Assembly (NCBI RefSeq): GCF_964340395.1
Contig: NC_135571.1
Coordinates: 14,178,546-14,242,545 of the forward strand
Direction: 5' to 3'
Length of the DNA stretch: 64,000 bases
From: Glandiceps talaboti
Taxonomy: Eukaryota > Hemichordata > Enteropneusta > Spengelidae
A program made the position numbers and the translations under genes. Under the pieces are notes generated by a model. The model searched no databases. It was not told the origin of the DNA and was given only the letters and a program-made list of their open reading frames with translations. Of the stretch, positions 34,289 through 45,307 are shown piece by piece. How positions within the stretch are numbered: the stretch's first letter is position 1; the number at the start of each line of letters is the position of its first letter.

Positions 34289-34840
34289 TTATATTATAGC
34301 ATTAACAATTCCAGTGAATTTTGTGACGTCATCGCTGTACATTATTACTGATAATGTACTCCGTTATTGGGTATCGCGGCCCCGGAACGAGCATAACAAT
34401 ACAAGCTGATTTGTTCTGTTTCTTCATACGACTGGGTATTTTTTCGAAATGTATGTTGTTACTTATGATTGTCATTTCCACTGTTTAAAAATACAACGCA
34501 TTCATGAAACAAATTTGTGTTCACAGCAGTTCATTGAAATGTATGTGTGTGTACGTGTACATACGTGTGTCGCTATGATTAGTATTCAGCTTCCGGGCCG
34601 AACATGGCAGACGATGTTCAGCGCTGTGTATATTATACGTTGTTTTGCGTTTCTCGGTCTACATATTCACTGGAATTGGCAAAACTATAAAATAATAACA
34701 ATAATGTACGCCCTCCAAGTCCATAATGGACTCAAGGAAACTTTGCACTCCATAATGGGCTCGGCTGTCGCCTCGCCCATTATGTCGTTCAAAGTTTGCT
34801 TTCGTCCATTATGGGCTGGGAGGGCGTACATTATTGTTTA
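34289..34840. mobile_element. Insertion C in the 40-bp satellite, with hairpin at right end
   Basis: The insertion point in the satellite unit and the first ten bases (TTATATTATA) are the same as for insertion B. It ends ...TTGTTTA before AATATCACC. The interior differs from B. A 130-codon frame (34449-34841) runs through the hairpin and is not credible. Confidence 0.7.
34697..34838 (-). repeat. Hairpin C: 63-bp arms, CGAG-g-CGACAG-c-CGAG apex on the minus strand
   Basis: Arms 34697-34759 and 34776-34838 pair at 55 of 63 positions. The loop 34760-34775 reads CGAGGCGACAGCCGAG on the minus strand. Mismatches include two CGA/GAG sites. Confidence 0.95.
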
Positions 34841-34943
34841 AATATCACCACCTAGATTATAATGAATGGGTATATACATTAATATCACCACTTAAATTAT
34901 AATGATTGGGTATATACATTAATATCACCACTTAGATTATAAT

Positions 34944-35300
34944 TATCAGTCCCCGCGGACGAAGTCCGGAACGGGGACTTATGGATTGGGTTCCGTCTGT
35001 CCGTGCGTGCGTCCATGCGTGCGTCCATCCATCCGTCCGTCCGCAGCTGTTTCTTGGAGATGCCTGGACCGATTTTTTTATCTAAAGCATTCACCCTTCC
35101 ACTTGCTAATCAATACAGCTGGTGTAGGCATTCACCCTTCCACTGGCTAACCACTACAGGTGGTGAAGACATTCACCCTTCCACTTGTTAACCACTACAG
35201 GTGGTGAAGACATTCACCCTTCCACTTGTTAACCAATACAGGTGGTGTAGGCATTCACCCTTCCACTTGCTAACCACTACTCATCAGAGGATTCATCAAA
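34944..35300. repeat. Short GC-rich hairpin and 41-bp minisatellite
   Basis: The satellite ends for good at about 34943. AGTCCCCG...CGGACGAAGTCCG...CGGGGACT (34949-34979) is a nested inverted repeat, followed by a GTCC/GTGC-rich run. From about 35087 to 35280 there are about five copies of ATTCACCCTTCCACTTGCTA-type units. Probably part of another inserted repeat. Confidence 0.75.
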
Positions 35301-35620
35301 TCTCAAGATCTGTCTTAGGGTTGACGTCCAGACTAGTTAGATTAGGTTTTAAACTAAATTCAATATTACATGTACATCGCAAGGTTATAACCGACAATTT
35401 TGGTTGAGAAACCACACAACAGTATGACCTATACCATACATATGGTAAGCTTGACCTCGCGACAGGTCACGCGATTAATAATTTGCATAACCATCGGGCG
35501 CCATTTTTTAATACGCGATGAAGAATATAGTGCGATGAAATGATGCAGTAATCGTAAAATACAATTTAAAATTTTAGAAAAATACGGGTAAATACTTAGT
35601 TATGTGATAAATATATATTT

Positions 35621-35765
35621 CCATGAAATCAATGTTAGTTTTACGTCATAATGCTCCTCGTATGATTCCGCGGACTACAAATTCGAGCCGGTAGGCGAGA
35701 ATTTGTATTAGTCCGCGGAATCATACTCGGAGCATTATGACGTAAAACTAACATTGATTTCATGG
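35621..35765 (+). repeat. Hairpin D: 63/66-bp arms, CGAG-c-CGGTAG-g-CGAG apex
   Basis: Arms 35621-35683 and 35700-35765 are complementary except for one TCG/CTC site and a 3-nt bulge. The loop 35684-35699 reads CGAGCCGGTAGGCGAG on the plus strand. Element borders are not visible. Confidence 0.95.
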
Positions 35766-35779
35766 GATTATATATAATC

Positions 35780-36735
35780 ATCACAAAGACAACATGGAAT
35801 ATGAGACTCCAGAAAATTGTACTTATTAAATAAAATATATCATACACTGTTGAAGTTCAATACTTTTTCTTCTAAAACATTGCTAGAGTTTTTTAAAAGA
35901 TGGTGCAATTGTATCTACCAATCGTATATCATCCCTGTCATTGGTGCAATCAGATAAGGTTAATCCCAGAGCTTCTCATGCTCTGTGAGGCGTGTCGACT
36001 TGGGGCAGCCTGAGTATGACGTCATACAATCAAACACAACTTAGGGCAACTTGAGGTGCCGTGAGGCTCCCTGGGTGGCATTAATCAAACCCAACCAGTG
36101 TGTCACTGCACTTAAAGTCTTTAACTGTGACTATATATGTTTTTTATCATAAGACTCCCTAGTTTAATACCATTTGGATAGTGTGTAGTCTCATTGCAAC
36201 ATAAAATTTATCTTAAAAGATTAGTTTTTTACTTACTAGACTGTTATACATGTGTCTCTATACCAAAAGTGTAACTGTATTATAGTTTTTGTGAAAAGAC
36301 TCCCAAGTTTAATACAATTTGGATAGTTTGTCACTGCACTAAGTCTAAAAGTGTGACTGTATGTATAGTTTTTGTTATAATTGTCAACTAAATGCCGCTG
36401 TCCAATGCCTTACTTAGTAAAAATGAAGCTTAGGCCAAAAATATGAAGAAGAAGAATTGTTTCAGGTCAGTTCACGCATCACTTAAATACCCTAGACTGT
36501 CAACAGTTGTTCATGCCTTTTTGCTCCGCTTTATCTAAAACTAAAGTCATTGCTTCATTTCAATCCAGAACAATACTATAACCATGTATTGATTAGCGAG
36601 TGCGTCTGACAGTCTGCCCCACATACATACTTGCTTGAAAGTACTAAAATTAAAATAACTGTCAGTGACTGCCATAAAAAGTTAGTGACAGGTTTGTTGA
36701 GAACCAAAATAAAAAAAAATTTTGCTTCGTCACAC
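35780..36735. other. DAGLA intron, no gene seen
   Basis: Mixed AT-rich sequence, with a short internal repeat around 36110-36380 (GACTCCC(A/T)AGTTTAATAC, TTTGGATAGT). No supported exon. Confidence 0.5.
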
Positions 36736-36737
36736 CA

Positions 36738-37120
36738 CTTCAGTCGGGAGGCCACAGGTTCGAATCCCACTGGAAACAGGGGATTTTTCTGTGACCGACC
36801 CAAACCCAGGGTGAGTGTTCTACAGACTCGATGGGTAGGCTGTATCACTCAGCCGTGTCTTACTCACAAGACGAGTGTGAATTTGGGGGGACTCCTGGAA
36901 TAATGACTCAAAAAGTCGGGGAGGATTACTCACATGGAGCCCGCAGGTGCTATGTTTGCCAGGCCTGGGTGACTCTGGCATAGCCTGTGGACTGACTGGG
37001 AAAGCCTTGACAGTTCCACAGCAACGTGATATAGAGCGTGCTACATAGCCCTGTCACGTAGTCCCAAACCCGAATGGATCTCTGTAGCATTTGTGTTTGT
37101 TTGTTTGTGTGTATTTGTCT
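36738..37120 (+). repeat. Possible tRNA-derived SINE
   Basis: CAGGTTCGAATCCCAC at about 36768 is a consensus B box preceded by tRNA-like sequence. It is followed by about 300 bp of relatively GC-rich body and a TTTG-type tail (TGTTTGTTTGTTTGTGTG near 37093). An A box is not clear. Confidence 0.5.
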
Positions 37121-37279
37121 GCATCACAGAAAATCGCTGGAAGGAATTCGCACCACAAAAAAAAATTAAGAAAAAAAAATGTCCAGGTTTTTTTCTAGCT
37201 TTGTAGCAGTTATATTGACCAGTTTTAGGCAGATCAAGTAAAAGTAAAAACCAGACACACAAGGAACGCAATGTCATAA

Positions 37280-38205
37280 AGTTAAATCTACCATGATATT
37301 ATTAGCTGTGGGAATAATGGATGACGTCAAATCTCTACTTTCACTGATAAAATCTGTATCTCATAAAAATCATTTTTCTTATTTTATGAGATGTTACAGA
37401 GTAACCTGAAAGTCATTGATATGTCATGTTAATAACTACACTGCAATCATATATTTACCGATACACAAGATAGGTAATGTTGAGTTTGTATTATAAGTAT
37501 AACTTATAAAATTTTATACTGCCAGTTTTTTTGCTAAGGACAATGTATACTTCGGCAAAGACGGTTCACGTGGAAAACTACTCTTGTAAATATATCTAGG
37601 ACTCACTCGATCAAAATCAGTAACAAATACATAATTCTATAAAAGAAAACACTAAATTTCAACTCAGAGGTATTGTTTATCTGAAATTCCAGGCACTTCT
37701 GGTCAAAATCGACTTGAAAGTTTTAAATTTTCTCCTAACAGCAGATAACAGCAGAGAATCAATAGGATGATGCTATGACCCATTGTAAACTTCAAAAACC
37801 TTTCAAACAAGGCATCATATGTTGAGATCACCAAGGGATAGCATATTAGAATGACTTATATATATGTTCAATGTCACCAAACCTTGAACTAGTTTTATTC
37901 TTTTGACTCAATATATTTTGTACATTGTAAAATCATGTATAATTTATAATGTGTATTAATTATTAATAAAAGTATAGGAAATAATATGATTAATAATGGA
38001 ATTTTGTAATGAATTATTAATAGATGATTCTATGCTATTACATGTATGATATATGAATTGGTATAATACATACATAGCAATTAGTAGAAAAGCATTCTTA
38101 AAATTTTATTTTGATATACCAAATGATTAAATGTATGTATGATTCAGTGAGTTTAATATGGGTCAGTTGTTCAGAAGCCAGGGAAGTGTACATATAGTAT
38201 TAACA
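37280..38205. other. DAGLA intron, no gene seen
   Basis: AT-rich sequence without recognised repeats or exons. Confidence 0.5.
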
Positions 38206-39655
38206 CCTAGAAAGCATTAACACATAGCGTTGTTCACCTGTGTATTAACACATAGAGTTGTTCACCTGTGTATTAACACATAGAGTTGTTCACCTGTGTA
38301 TTAACACATAGAGTTGTTTACCTGTGCATTAACACATAGAGTTGTTTACCTGTGTATTAACACATAGAGTTGTTTACCTGTGTATTAACACATAGAGTTG
38401 TTTACCAGTGTATTAACACATAGAGTTGTTCACCTGTGTATTAACACATAGAGTTGTTTACCTGTGTATTAACACATAGAGTTGTTTACCAGTGTATTAA
38501 CACATAGAGTTGTTTACCTGTGTATTAACACATAGAGTTGTTCACCTGTGTATTCCCACATAGAGTTGTCACCTGTGTATTAACACATAGAGTTGTTCAC
38601 CTGTGTATTATTAACACATAGAGTTGTTCACCTGTGTATTAACACATAGAGTTGTTTACCTGTGTATTAACACATAGAGTTGTTCACCTGTGTATTAACA
38701 CATAGAGTTGTTTACATGTGTATTCCCATAGAGTTGTTTACCTGTGTATTAACACATAGAGTTGTTCACCTGTGTATTAACACATAGAGTTGTTCACCTG
38801 TGTAATTCCCACATAGAGTTGTTCACCTGTGTATTAACACATAGAGTTGTTCACCTGTGTATTAACACATAGCGTAGCTGTGTTTAAAACACAGAGTTGT
38901 TCACCTGTGTCTAAAACACATAGAGTTGTTTACCTGTGTATTAACACATAGCGTTGTTCACCTGTGTATTAACACATAGCGTTGTTCACCTGTGTATTAA
39001 CACATAGAGTTGTTCACCTGTGTATTAACACATAGAGTTGTTCACCTGTGTATTAACACATAGCGTAGCTGTGTTTAAAACACAGAGTTGTTCACCTGTG
39101 TCTAAAACACATAGAGTTGTTTACCTGTGTATTAACACATAGAGTTGTTTACCTGTGTATTAACACATAGGTTGTTTACCTGTGTATTAACACATAGAGT
39201 TGTTTACCTGTGTATTAACACATAGAGTTGTTTACCTGTGTTTAAAACACATAGAGTTGTTTACCTGTGTATTAACACATAGAGTTGTTTACCTGTGTAT
39301 TAACACATAGAGTTGTTTACCTGTGTATTAACACATAGAGTTGTTTACCTGTGTATGAACACATAGAGTTGTTTACCTGTGTTTAAAACACATAGAGTTG
39401 TTTACCTGTGTATGAACACATAGAGTTGTTTACCTGTGTATTAACACATACAGTTGTTTACCTGTGTATTAACACATACAGTTGTTTACCTGTGTATTAA
39501 CACATAGAGTTGTGCACCTGTGTATTAACACATAGAGTTGTTTACCTGTGTATTAACACATAGAGTTGTTCACCTGTGTATTAACACATAGAGTTGTTTA
39601 CCTGTGTATTAACACATAGAGTTGTGCACCTGTGTATTAACACATAGAGTTGTGT
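38206..39655. repeat. Minisatellite, 28-bp unit, about 50 copies
   Basis: Units of TGTGTATTAACACATAGAGT with TGTTTACC or TGTTCACC. TGTGTATTAACACA is itself nearly palindromic. Variant units (TGTGTTTAAAACACA) mark a duplicated block near 38870-38930 and 39060-39120. Confidence 0.97.
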
Positions 39656-40560
39656 ATAACAAATAGCAAATTCCCAAGTTTTATCGTTTAATAAAAGTGT
39701 TACAATTTCTAGGGTAAATATGTAGCATCTGATCATGACATGTTTGATATTTTGACACAACAATATTAATAATACCTTTATTAAACCTGTAAGAAATAAA
39801 CCTTACTTATCAACATACATACTATTGATGTTTGAAGTCAGTCAATGTTTGTAGAATGTAGAATTTCCCTATGCTGACTGGAACTCAGAAGACGTTTTTA
39901 GAATGTAGAATTTCCCTTTGCTGGAACTTAATTCTCATCAGGTGTTATGTGGCCTTCTAACCCCACAAATGCATTTCATTCTAAGCTGACTTGCTTTCCA
40001 CTTAAAGGCAGAGTTGGCCACCCATCATGTGGTTGTCATTAGTACCTCAACATTCCTAATCTTGAATTTAAGAGGAACCTGAATAGCAAAAGTAACAATC
40101 GAACAAGCCGGGGAGTCCGATCATGTTTTGTCCAAAATTGTATATACACGTACAATGTATGAATAAATATCAACTTTCTGTAAGAACACACATTCTCAAG
40201 ACATTTACATATCCACACATACCAAATTTATTACCAAAATCACCAGCTGCTCAATTGTTGTCATAGAGGAATCGCTTTGTACACATTCAAGTTGACAATA
40301 ACCCCCATGAAGTTGGGGGGCCTTTTATGATATCCCTGTATCGTCTTTAAAAGTCGGTAGTAAAAAGTATAAATCAAACGAGTATATCTGTATGACCTTT
40401 GAAATACAGCTAACGTCAAGAAATATGACTGTGTCTTATGTTAAATCATAATTCATAAATAACACAGGTAAATTCTGAATGAGATTAACATACAAATTAT
40501 GCAACATCGTTGTCTCCAGCAATGTTCCCTGCTAGATTTACACAGAGTGTAAAATTTGTG
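39656..40560. other. DAGLA intron, no gene seen
   Basis: Includes a short duplication (TAGAATGTAGAATTTCCCT) near 39850-39920. No exon recognised. Confidence 0.5.
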
Positions 40561-40561
40561 T

Positions 40562-41460
40562 ACTATATATTTATTTATTTATTTATTCAGGTAAACCAAC
40601 GGACATAAAGCCCATTTACAGGCACCTTTAGAAACAAATAAGGAAAAACAAGCACTAAAAAGATAAAACAAGGGTATATTGTATACTGTAGCTGTACATG
40701 CAGTGACATGTGGCAAATATGATATAATTAACATCCCTGTCAGTTTGAGTGTTTTAAGCAACTTATTCAAGTCTTCAAATGGTTTATAGGAGAAAAAAGA
40801 CTTGTATTTTGTGTAGGGTGAGGAAATATAGAACCTGCACAAAAGGATGTACTTTGATATTTGTTTCTCTTTCAACCCAAATCCATATAGTATAACATTG
40901 ACTATACATTATTCATACTGCTGCTGCTTGTGAAAATAAAAATGTATTTATTACCCATTTATAGACATGTACAAACAAATTAAGCAAGATAAAAAACATA
41001 TTATGATGATTGCACACATACAATACAACTGAAAACATGTCAGGAATAAACATAACTTATAAAATCTCTCAATCTAAATGCCTTATTATAAATAATACAA
41101 ATTGCAAGTTGTCTTAGGTGATGAAGGTTTTTACTTGCCACTAAATGATAGAAATTATCTATGACCGATAATACATAGAAGGTTACTGTCTTAGAGGAGT
41201 ATACAAATAACAAATAGACAGAAATAATACTCATTTTTAATAAACTGGCCTTTGATTAAACAAAATTTGCAAAGTCTATCCTGTAAATTTATTTCATCCC
41301 TTCTTCCGGTCTCAATACACAGATCATGAGATGAACATCTAAACCTTGCTACGGCAACCTTAAATTTATGAATACTAATACAATCCAAATAAAGTTCAGG
41401 TTCTAAAAGTGTCTGAAAATTACAATAAAAATTGCTTGTCACATCATGTGACATACATTA
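40562..41460 (-). pseudogene. LINE fragment(s), C-terminal reverse transcriptase region and 3' tail
   Basis: The minus-strand frame at 41454-41191 reads KFKVAVARFRCSSHDLCIET, GRRDEINLQDRLCKFC and NEYYF, typical of the post-RT Cys/His region of LINEs. The downstream frame (41220-41040) gives LRQLAICIIYNKAFRLRDF. The left end at 40563-40588 is an (AAAT)n tail in minus orientation, next to a 3'-end-like segment. Severely 5' truncated. It may be two fragments joined near 40.9 kb. Confidence 0.75.
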
Positions 41461-41509
41461 CAAATGTTATTATCGTACTGACTTGAAGTATTAAAAAAAG
41501 TTTACAAGG

Positions 41510-42158
41510 AATGTATATTATGTATTGTTTTATATAATGTTGTAAGCGTTACTTTGTTTGACATGATCTCTATTGTTTTATATAATGTTGTAAGCGTTAC
41601 TTTGTTTGACATGATCTCTATTGTTTTATATAATGTTGTAAGCGTTACTTTTTTGATCTCTATTGTTTTATACAATGTTGTAAGCGTTACTTTGTTTGAC
41701 ATGATCTCTATTGTTTTATATAATGTTGTAAGCGTTACTTTTTTTGACATGATCTCTATTGTTTTATACAATGTTGTAAGCGTTACTTTGTTTGACATGA
41801 TCTCTATTGTTTTATGCAATGTTGTAAGCGTTACTTTGTTTGACATGATCTCTATTGTTTTATATAATGTTGTAAGCGTTACTTTGTTTGACATGATCTC
41901 TATTGTTTTATTCAATGTTGTAAGCGTTACTTTGTTTGACATGATCTCTATTGTTTTATGCAATGTTGTAAGCATTACTTTGTTTGACATGATCTCTATT
42001 GTTTTATACAATGTTGTAAGCGTTACTTTGTTTGACATGATCTCTATTGTTTTATACAATGTTGTAAGCGTTACTTTGTTTGACATGATCTCTATTGTTT
42101 TATATATTGTTGTAAGCGTTACTTTGTTTGACATGATCTCTATTGTTCTATTGTAGTC
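41510..42158. repeat. Minisatellite, 48-bp unit, about 13 copies
   Basis: Units of TTGTTTTATATAATGTTGTA with AGCGTTACTTTGTTTGACAT and GATCTCTA. A 48-bp unit preserves frame, which gives long false frames on both strands. Confidence 0.97.
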
Positions 42159-42159
42159 C

Positions 42160-43400
42160 TTCATTAGTACCAGTTTTCTGTCAATGTAAAGGAGATTTTT
42201 TTTACATGACTGTATGCTATCATTATTTTTTCCTGTTATTTGACAATTGTAATATTCAGGGTGTGAACTACCGGTACATGTTGATGTGTATGACTATAAC
42301 TTAAAGGTTTAATTAACATACCATACATAATGTAGTCATCCATGTTAGTTAAATCAAAATTAAACTGTTTTTGAGTCTTGATGTCTTAAAATCAAATGGA
42401 GTTTCATAAAGTTAACTGACAGTCTTGATGTTAATGTATTTAAATGATATGCGATTCTCCCATTCTACTCACCAGAGTTCAGTAAGGGTTATAACACAAC
42501 ATACATCAATACGTACATTCTGATTTAATGAGGACCTGGGTTTTTTTGGCATTATCTTCAACTTTATCTGTACCATATAACAGACCATTAGTGTCCCTGC
42601 ATTAACACACATTACGTTGATAATTGTAATCAAACAAAAGACTCCTTTACTAATACCTCTTACATGTGATATAATTATCCAGACATTCACTAGATGGTTG
42701 GCCTAGGTCCAAGTATTATTTCATATACTAGCCCATTGTATCATATAGCACTGTAACCAATTGTTAATGGACTTAAATTGCAGTGTTAGTGGCATAATAC
42801 AAAGAAAACTCTGACTCAGCTAGATCTCAGCACTGGTCATGTCAAGCAATACACTTATATAGGTCTTACTAGCAAAATCAAATACTTCCAATCCTGTGTA
42901 TTATAATTCAAGAAAGGTACAGGGAAATGTGAATGAGGTAGCTCAGTATTAGTCATTTCAACTAAAAATGTAATTGTCCAGATAAGTTCATAATACTTTC
43001 CTTCAAAATGCTGGCAAAGTCCAATACTTCCAACCTTGTGTGTCTTTCATAATATTTTTGACATACATGTACATTGATATCGGAACAGCAATAGCGATTT
43101 AATTTCCATAATGAAGTCTTCACAGGGACTGTTAGATCCTACGGGAATCTATTCCATAAAACATATTCAATAGTTCATTTAGTTCCAGGACCTATTCCTA
43201 TTCACAGTCACGCCCAAATTTCACCAACAGCACGGATAACCAATTTCTCTAGAGAGATAACCTATAGAGATTAAACACTGCAGTAGACACATATGTTGTA
43301 TTTGTATGTATGTGAATCAAGAACCAACACATTTATAATTAGGAGGTATTTGTTTTCTATGTGTTAACATATGTAGATCCTGTCCAGTAGGGTGTTCCAT
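42160..43400. other. DAGLA intron, no gene seen
   Basis: AT-rich sequence; the frame at 42469-42690 has no recognisable domain. Confidence 0.5.
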
Positions 43401-43419
43401 GTGAATTGCTGTAAAACAC

Positions 43420-43645
43420 ATATCAATCAATCAATCATTTGTAAGAATTTCTATCATTGGCAGACTTCACTACCCACCAGACTGCAGTGGCGCCATAACA
43501 GACAATCCGATCCATATACTAAATGCTTGTTTGAACAGATGTGTCTTTAGTTTGTCCTAGAAAGTTCAGATTTGATGACTGCCTTCTGTCCAGTGGAAAT
43601 GTATTCCACTGTTGAGGGTAGTAGAAAAAAAACCTGGCTATGATA
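43420..43645 (-). pseudogene. LINE 3' end (C-terminal tail with ATTG-type tail)
   Basis: On the minus strand the translation contains DKLKTHLFKQAF, a hallmark of the extreme C-terminus of CR1/L2-like LINEs, preceded by decayed sequence. A short (ATTG)n tail follows (plus-strand ATCAATCAATCAATCA at 43422-43437). Confidence 0.65.
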
Positions 43646-43649
43646 TAAG

Positions 43650-44920
43650 TAGTGGTTCAGTAGTACATACTGTACTTAAGACCTGAGCTGCATCTTCATT
43701 AAGTGAAAGAAAGTAGTCCCTAATGATATCAAAAGAAGACTAGTTGTATAAACATACATGTACAAACTGGAAATTCAGGACTTAATCCTCAAGTCTAGAA
43801 TAGTGGCTACACATAATCAAATTTATGTTAGGAGCTGTAACCCTTTCCTTATCCCTCATCTAATCCCGTCTTCCCTGCTGGATTACAATTAATGCATCCA
43901 TTGTATAATCAGTGGACTTTTTCCAAACCTCTTCTTCAAATTTGAGAATTACTCATCAGACACTGAGGCTCCTTAGACTAGTCACATTTCACTTACTCAT
44001 CAGGCTTCTTAGACCACTCAGATGTCACTTACAATAGACCTTGGGCTCCTTAGAACATTCAGATTTCACTTACAATAGACATGGCTCTTTAGACCATTCA
44101 TATTTCACGTACAATTGATGAGGCTCCTTAGACTACTCATATTACACTCACACTATACAAGGCTCCTTAGATCACTCAGATTTAACTTATAACAGACCTT
44201 AGGCTCCTTAAGACCATTCAAATTTCAATTATACTAGATGAGACTGACTCCATAGACCACTCTGAATTCACTTATTTATCTGACAAAGCTCCTTAGACCA
44301 CTCAGATTTCACAAAATTAAGCAAGGAAAAATTTTTGGGAATACAATTGTAATATCAGACAAGTCATTAAAATTTATAGTTTCATGATTTATGATAACAA
44401 TGAAACTGAAGACTACTAACATATAACTTTGTAGCTGTTTAAAGGCAAGATGAGTAACTTTTTATACATGTATGTTTACAATCAAGAACTACTGTAACAG
44501 CATTTAGACAAATTTACACATTTTTCAAATCACATGTTGTGTTATCCCTAGACGGTTTTAATGTCCAACAGAAACCAGTTACCTGCTTCAGTGTCAGTTA
44601 TTTTATGTAGTGATATTGAAATACTAAAAACTAAAAGGCTGTCTGGCGGCTATTTTGGTATCATTTTAACAGTAAAATTGATTTATTTTATTATGAGATT
44701 GCGCAGAAATTATACAAGAGAGTTCAGTGCTCCTGTTAGGCAGAACAAAGAAATTAGATAGCCCAATGAAAATATGGGAAGTACAAGCGTTAATTCCCGG
44801 GTTACCTTTTGGTTAGGGGGGACACAGAGATTACAAGAGGTTTAGCGTCCCTGTTTACCTTGTTAGGGAGAACACAGTAATAAGTTGCCTCAGTGCTTCT
44901 GTTACCTACATGTACTTGTT
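43650..44920. other. DAGLA intron with loose CTCCTTAGACCACTCAGATT repeats
   Basis: Between 43960 and 44320 a diverged motif (GGCTCCTTAGACCACTCAGA, TTTCACTTACAATAGAC) recurs about eight times with irregular spacing. No exon recognised. Confidence 0.6.
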
Positions 44921-44924
44921 CAGA

Positions 44925-45125
44925 GAGAACAGAATTACAAGACACCTCATTGCCCTTGTTACCTGGTTCACTGAAAACATGGCAAGTACAGAGAGCTCAT
45001 TGCCCCATGTGATTACCTGGTTCACTGAAAACATGGCAAGTACAGAGAGCTCATTGCCCCATGTGATTACCTGGTTCACTGAAAACATGGCAAATACAGA
45101 GAGCTCATTGCCCCTGTGATTACCT
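44925..45125. repeat. Short tandem repeat, about 60-bp unit, 3 copies
   Basis: GATTACCTGGTTCACTGAAA with ACATGGCAAGTACAGAGAGC and TCATTGCCCC repeats three times. The frames on both strands are repeat-derived. Confidence 0.9.
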
Positions 45126-45307
45126 AAATTATTCATTGAAAGTGATATAGTCAGGTATTTACCAACTATGTCTTGCCTTATACCTTGAAAAAGAATTTTT
45201 ATTCGAAATGTCGGATTACATCTAATTATTCGGACTGTCTCACAAGTTCCTTATTCATTTCAGTATAAACTTCAGGTAGCTAGAGGACATTGTATGTTGT
45301 CAGGTAT

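Noticed and set aside
32086-34838. Reading the capped hairpins as Helitron 3' ends or hammerhead ribozymes
   Set aside because: No CTRR end follows a short hairpin, and insertion is not between A and T. The hammerhead core CUGANGA...GAAA is not present at the hairpins.
34449-34841. 130-codon frame in insertion C
   Set aside because: Its 3' half is the long hairpin and part of the satellite; no protein features.
36755-36800. Functional tRNA gene (perfect-looking B box)
   Set aside because: No clear A box or cloverleaf could be built; a SINE origin is more likely.
41502-42164. Repeat proteins on both strands (TIEIMSNKVTLTTLYK and VSVTLFDMISIVLYN)
   Set aside because: A 48-bp satellite unit keeps frame on both strands; neither is a gene.
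42469-42690. 73-codon minus-strand frame
   Set aside because: Isolated, AT-rich, without domain, splice context or repeat relation.
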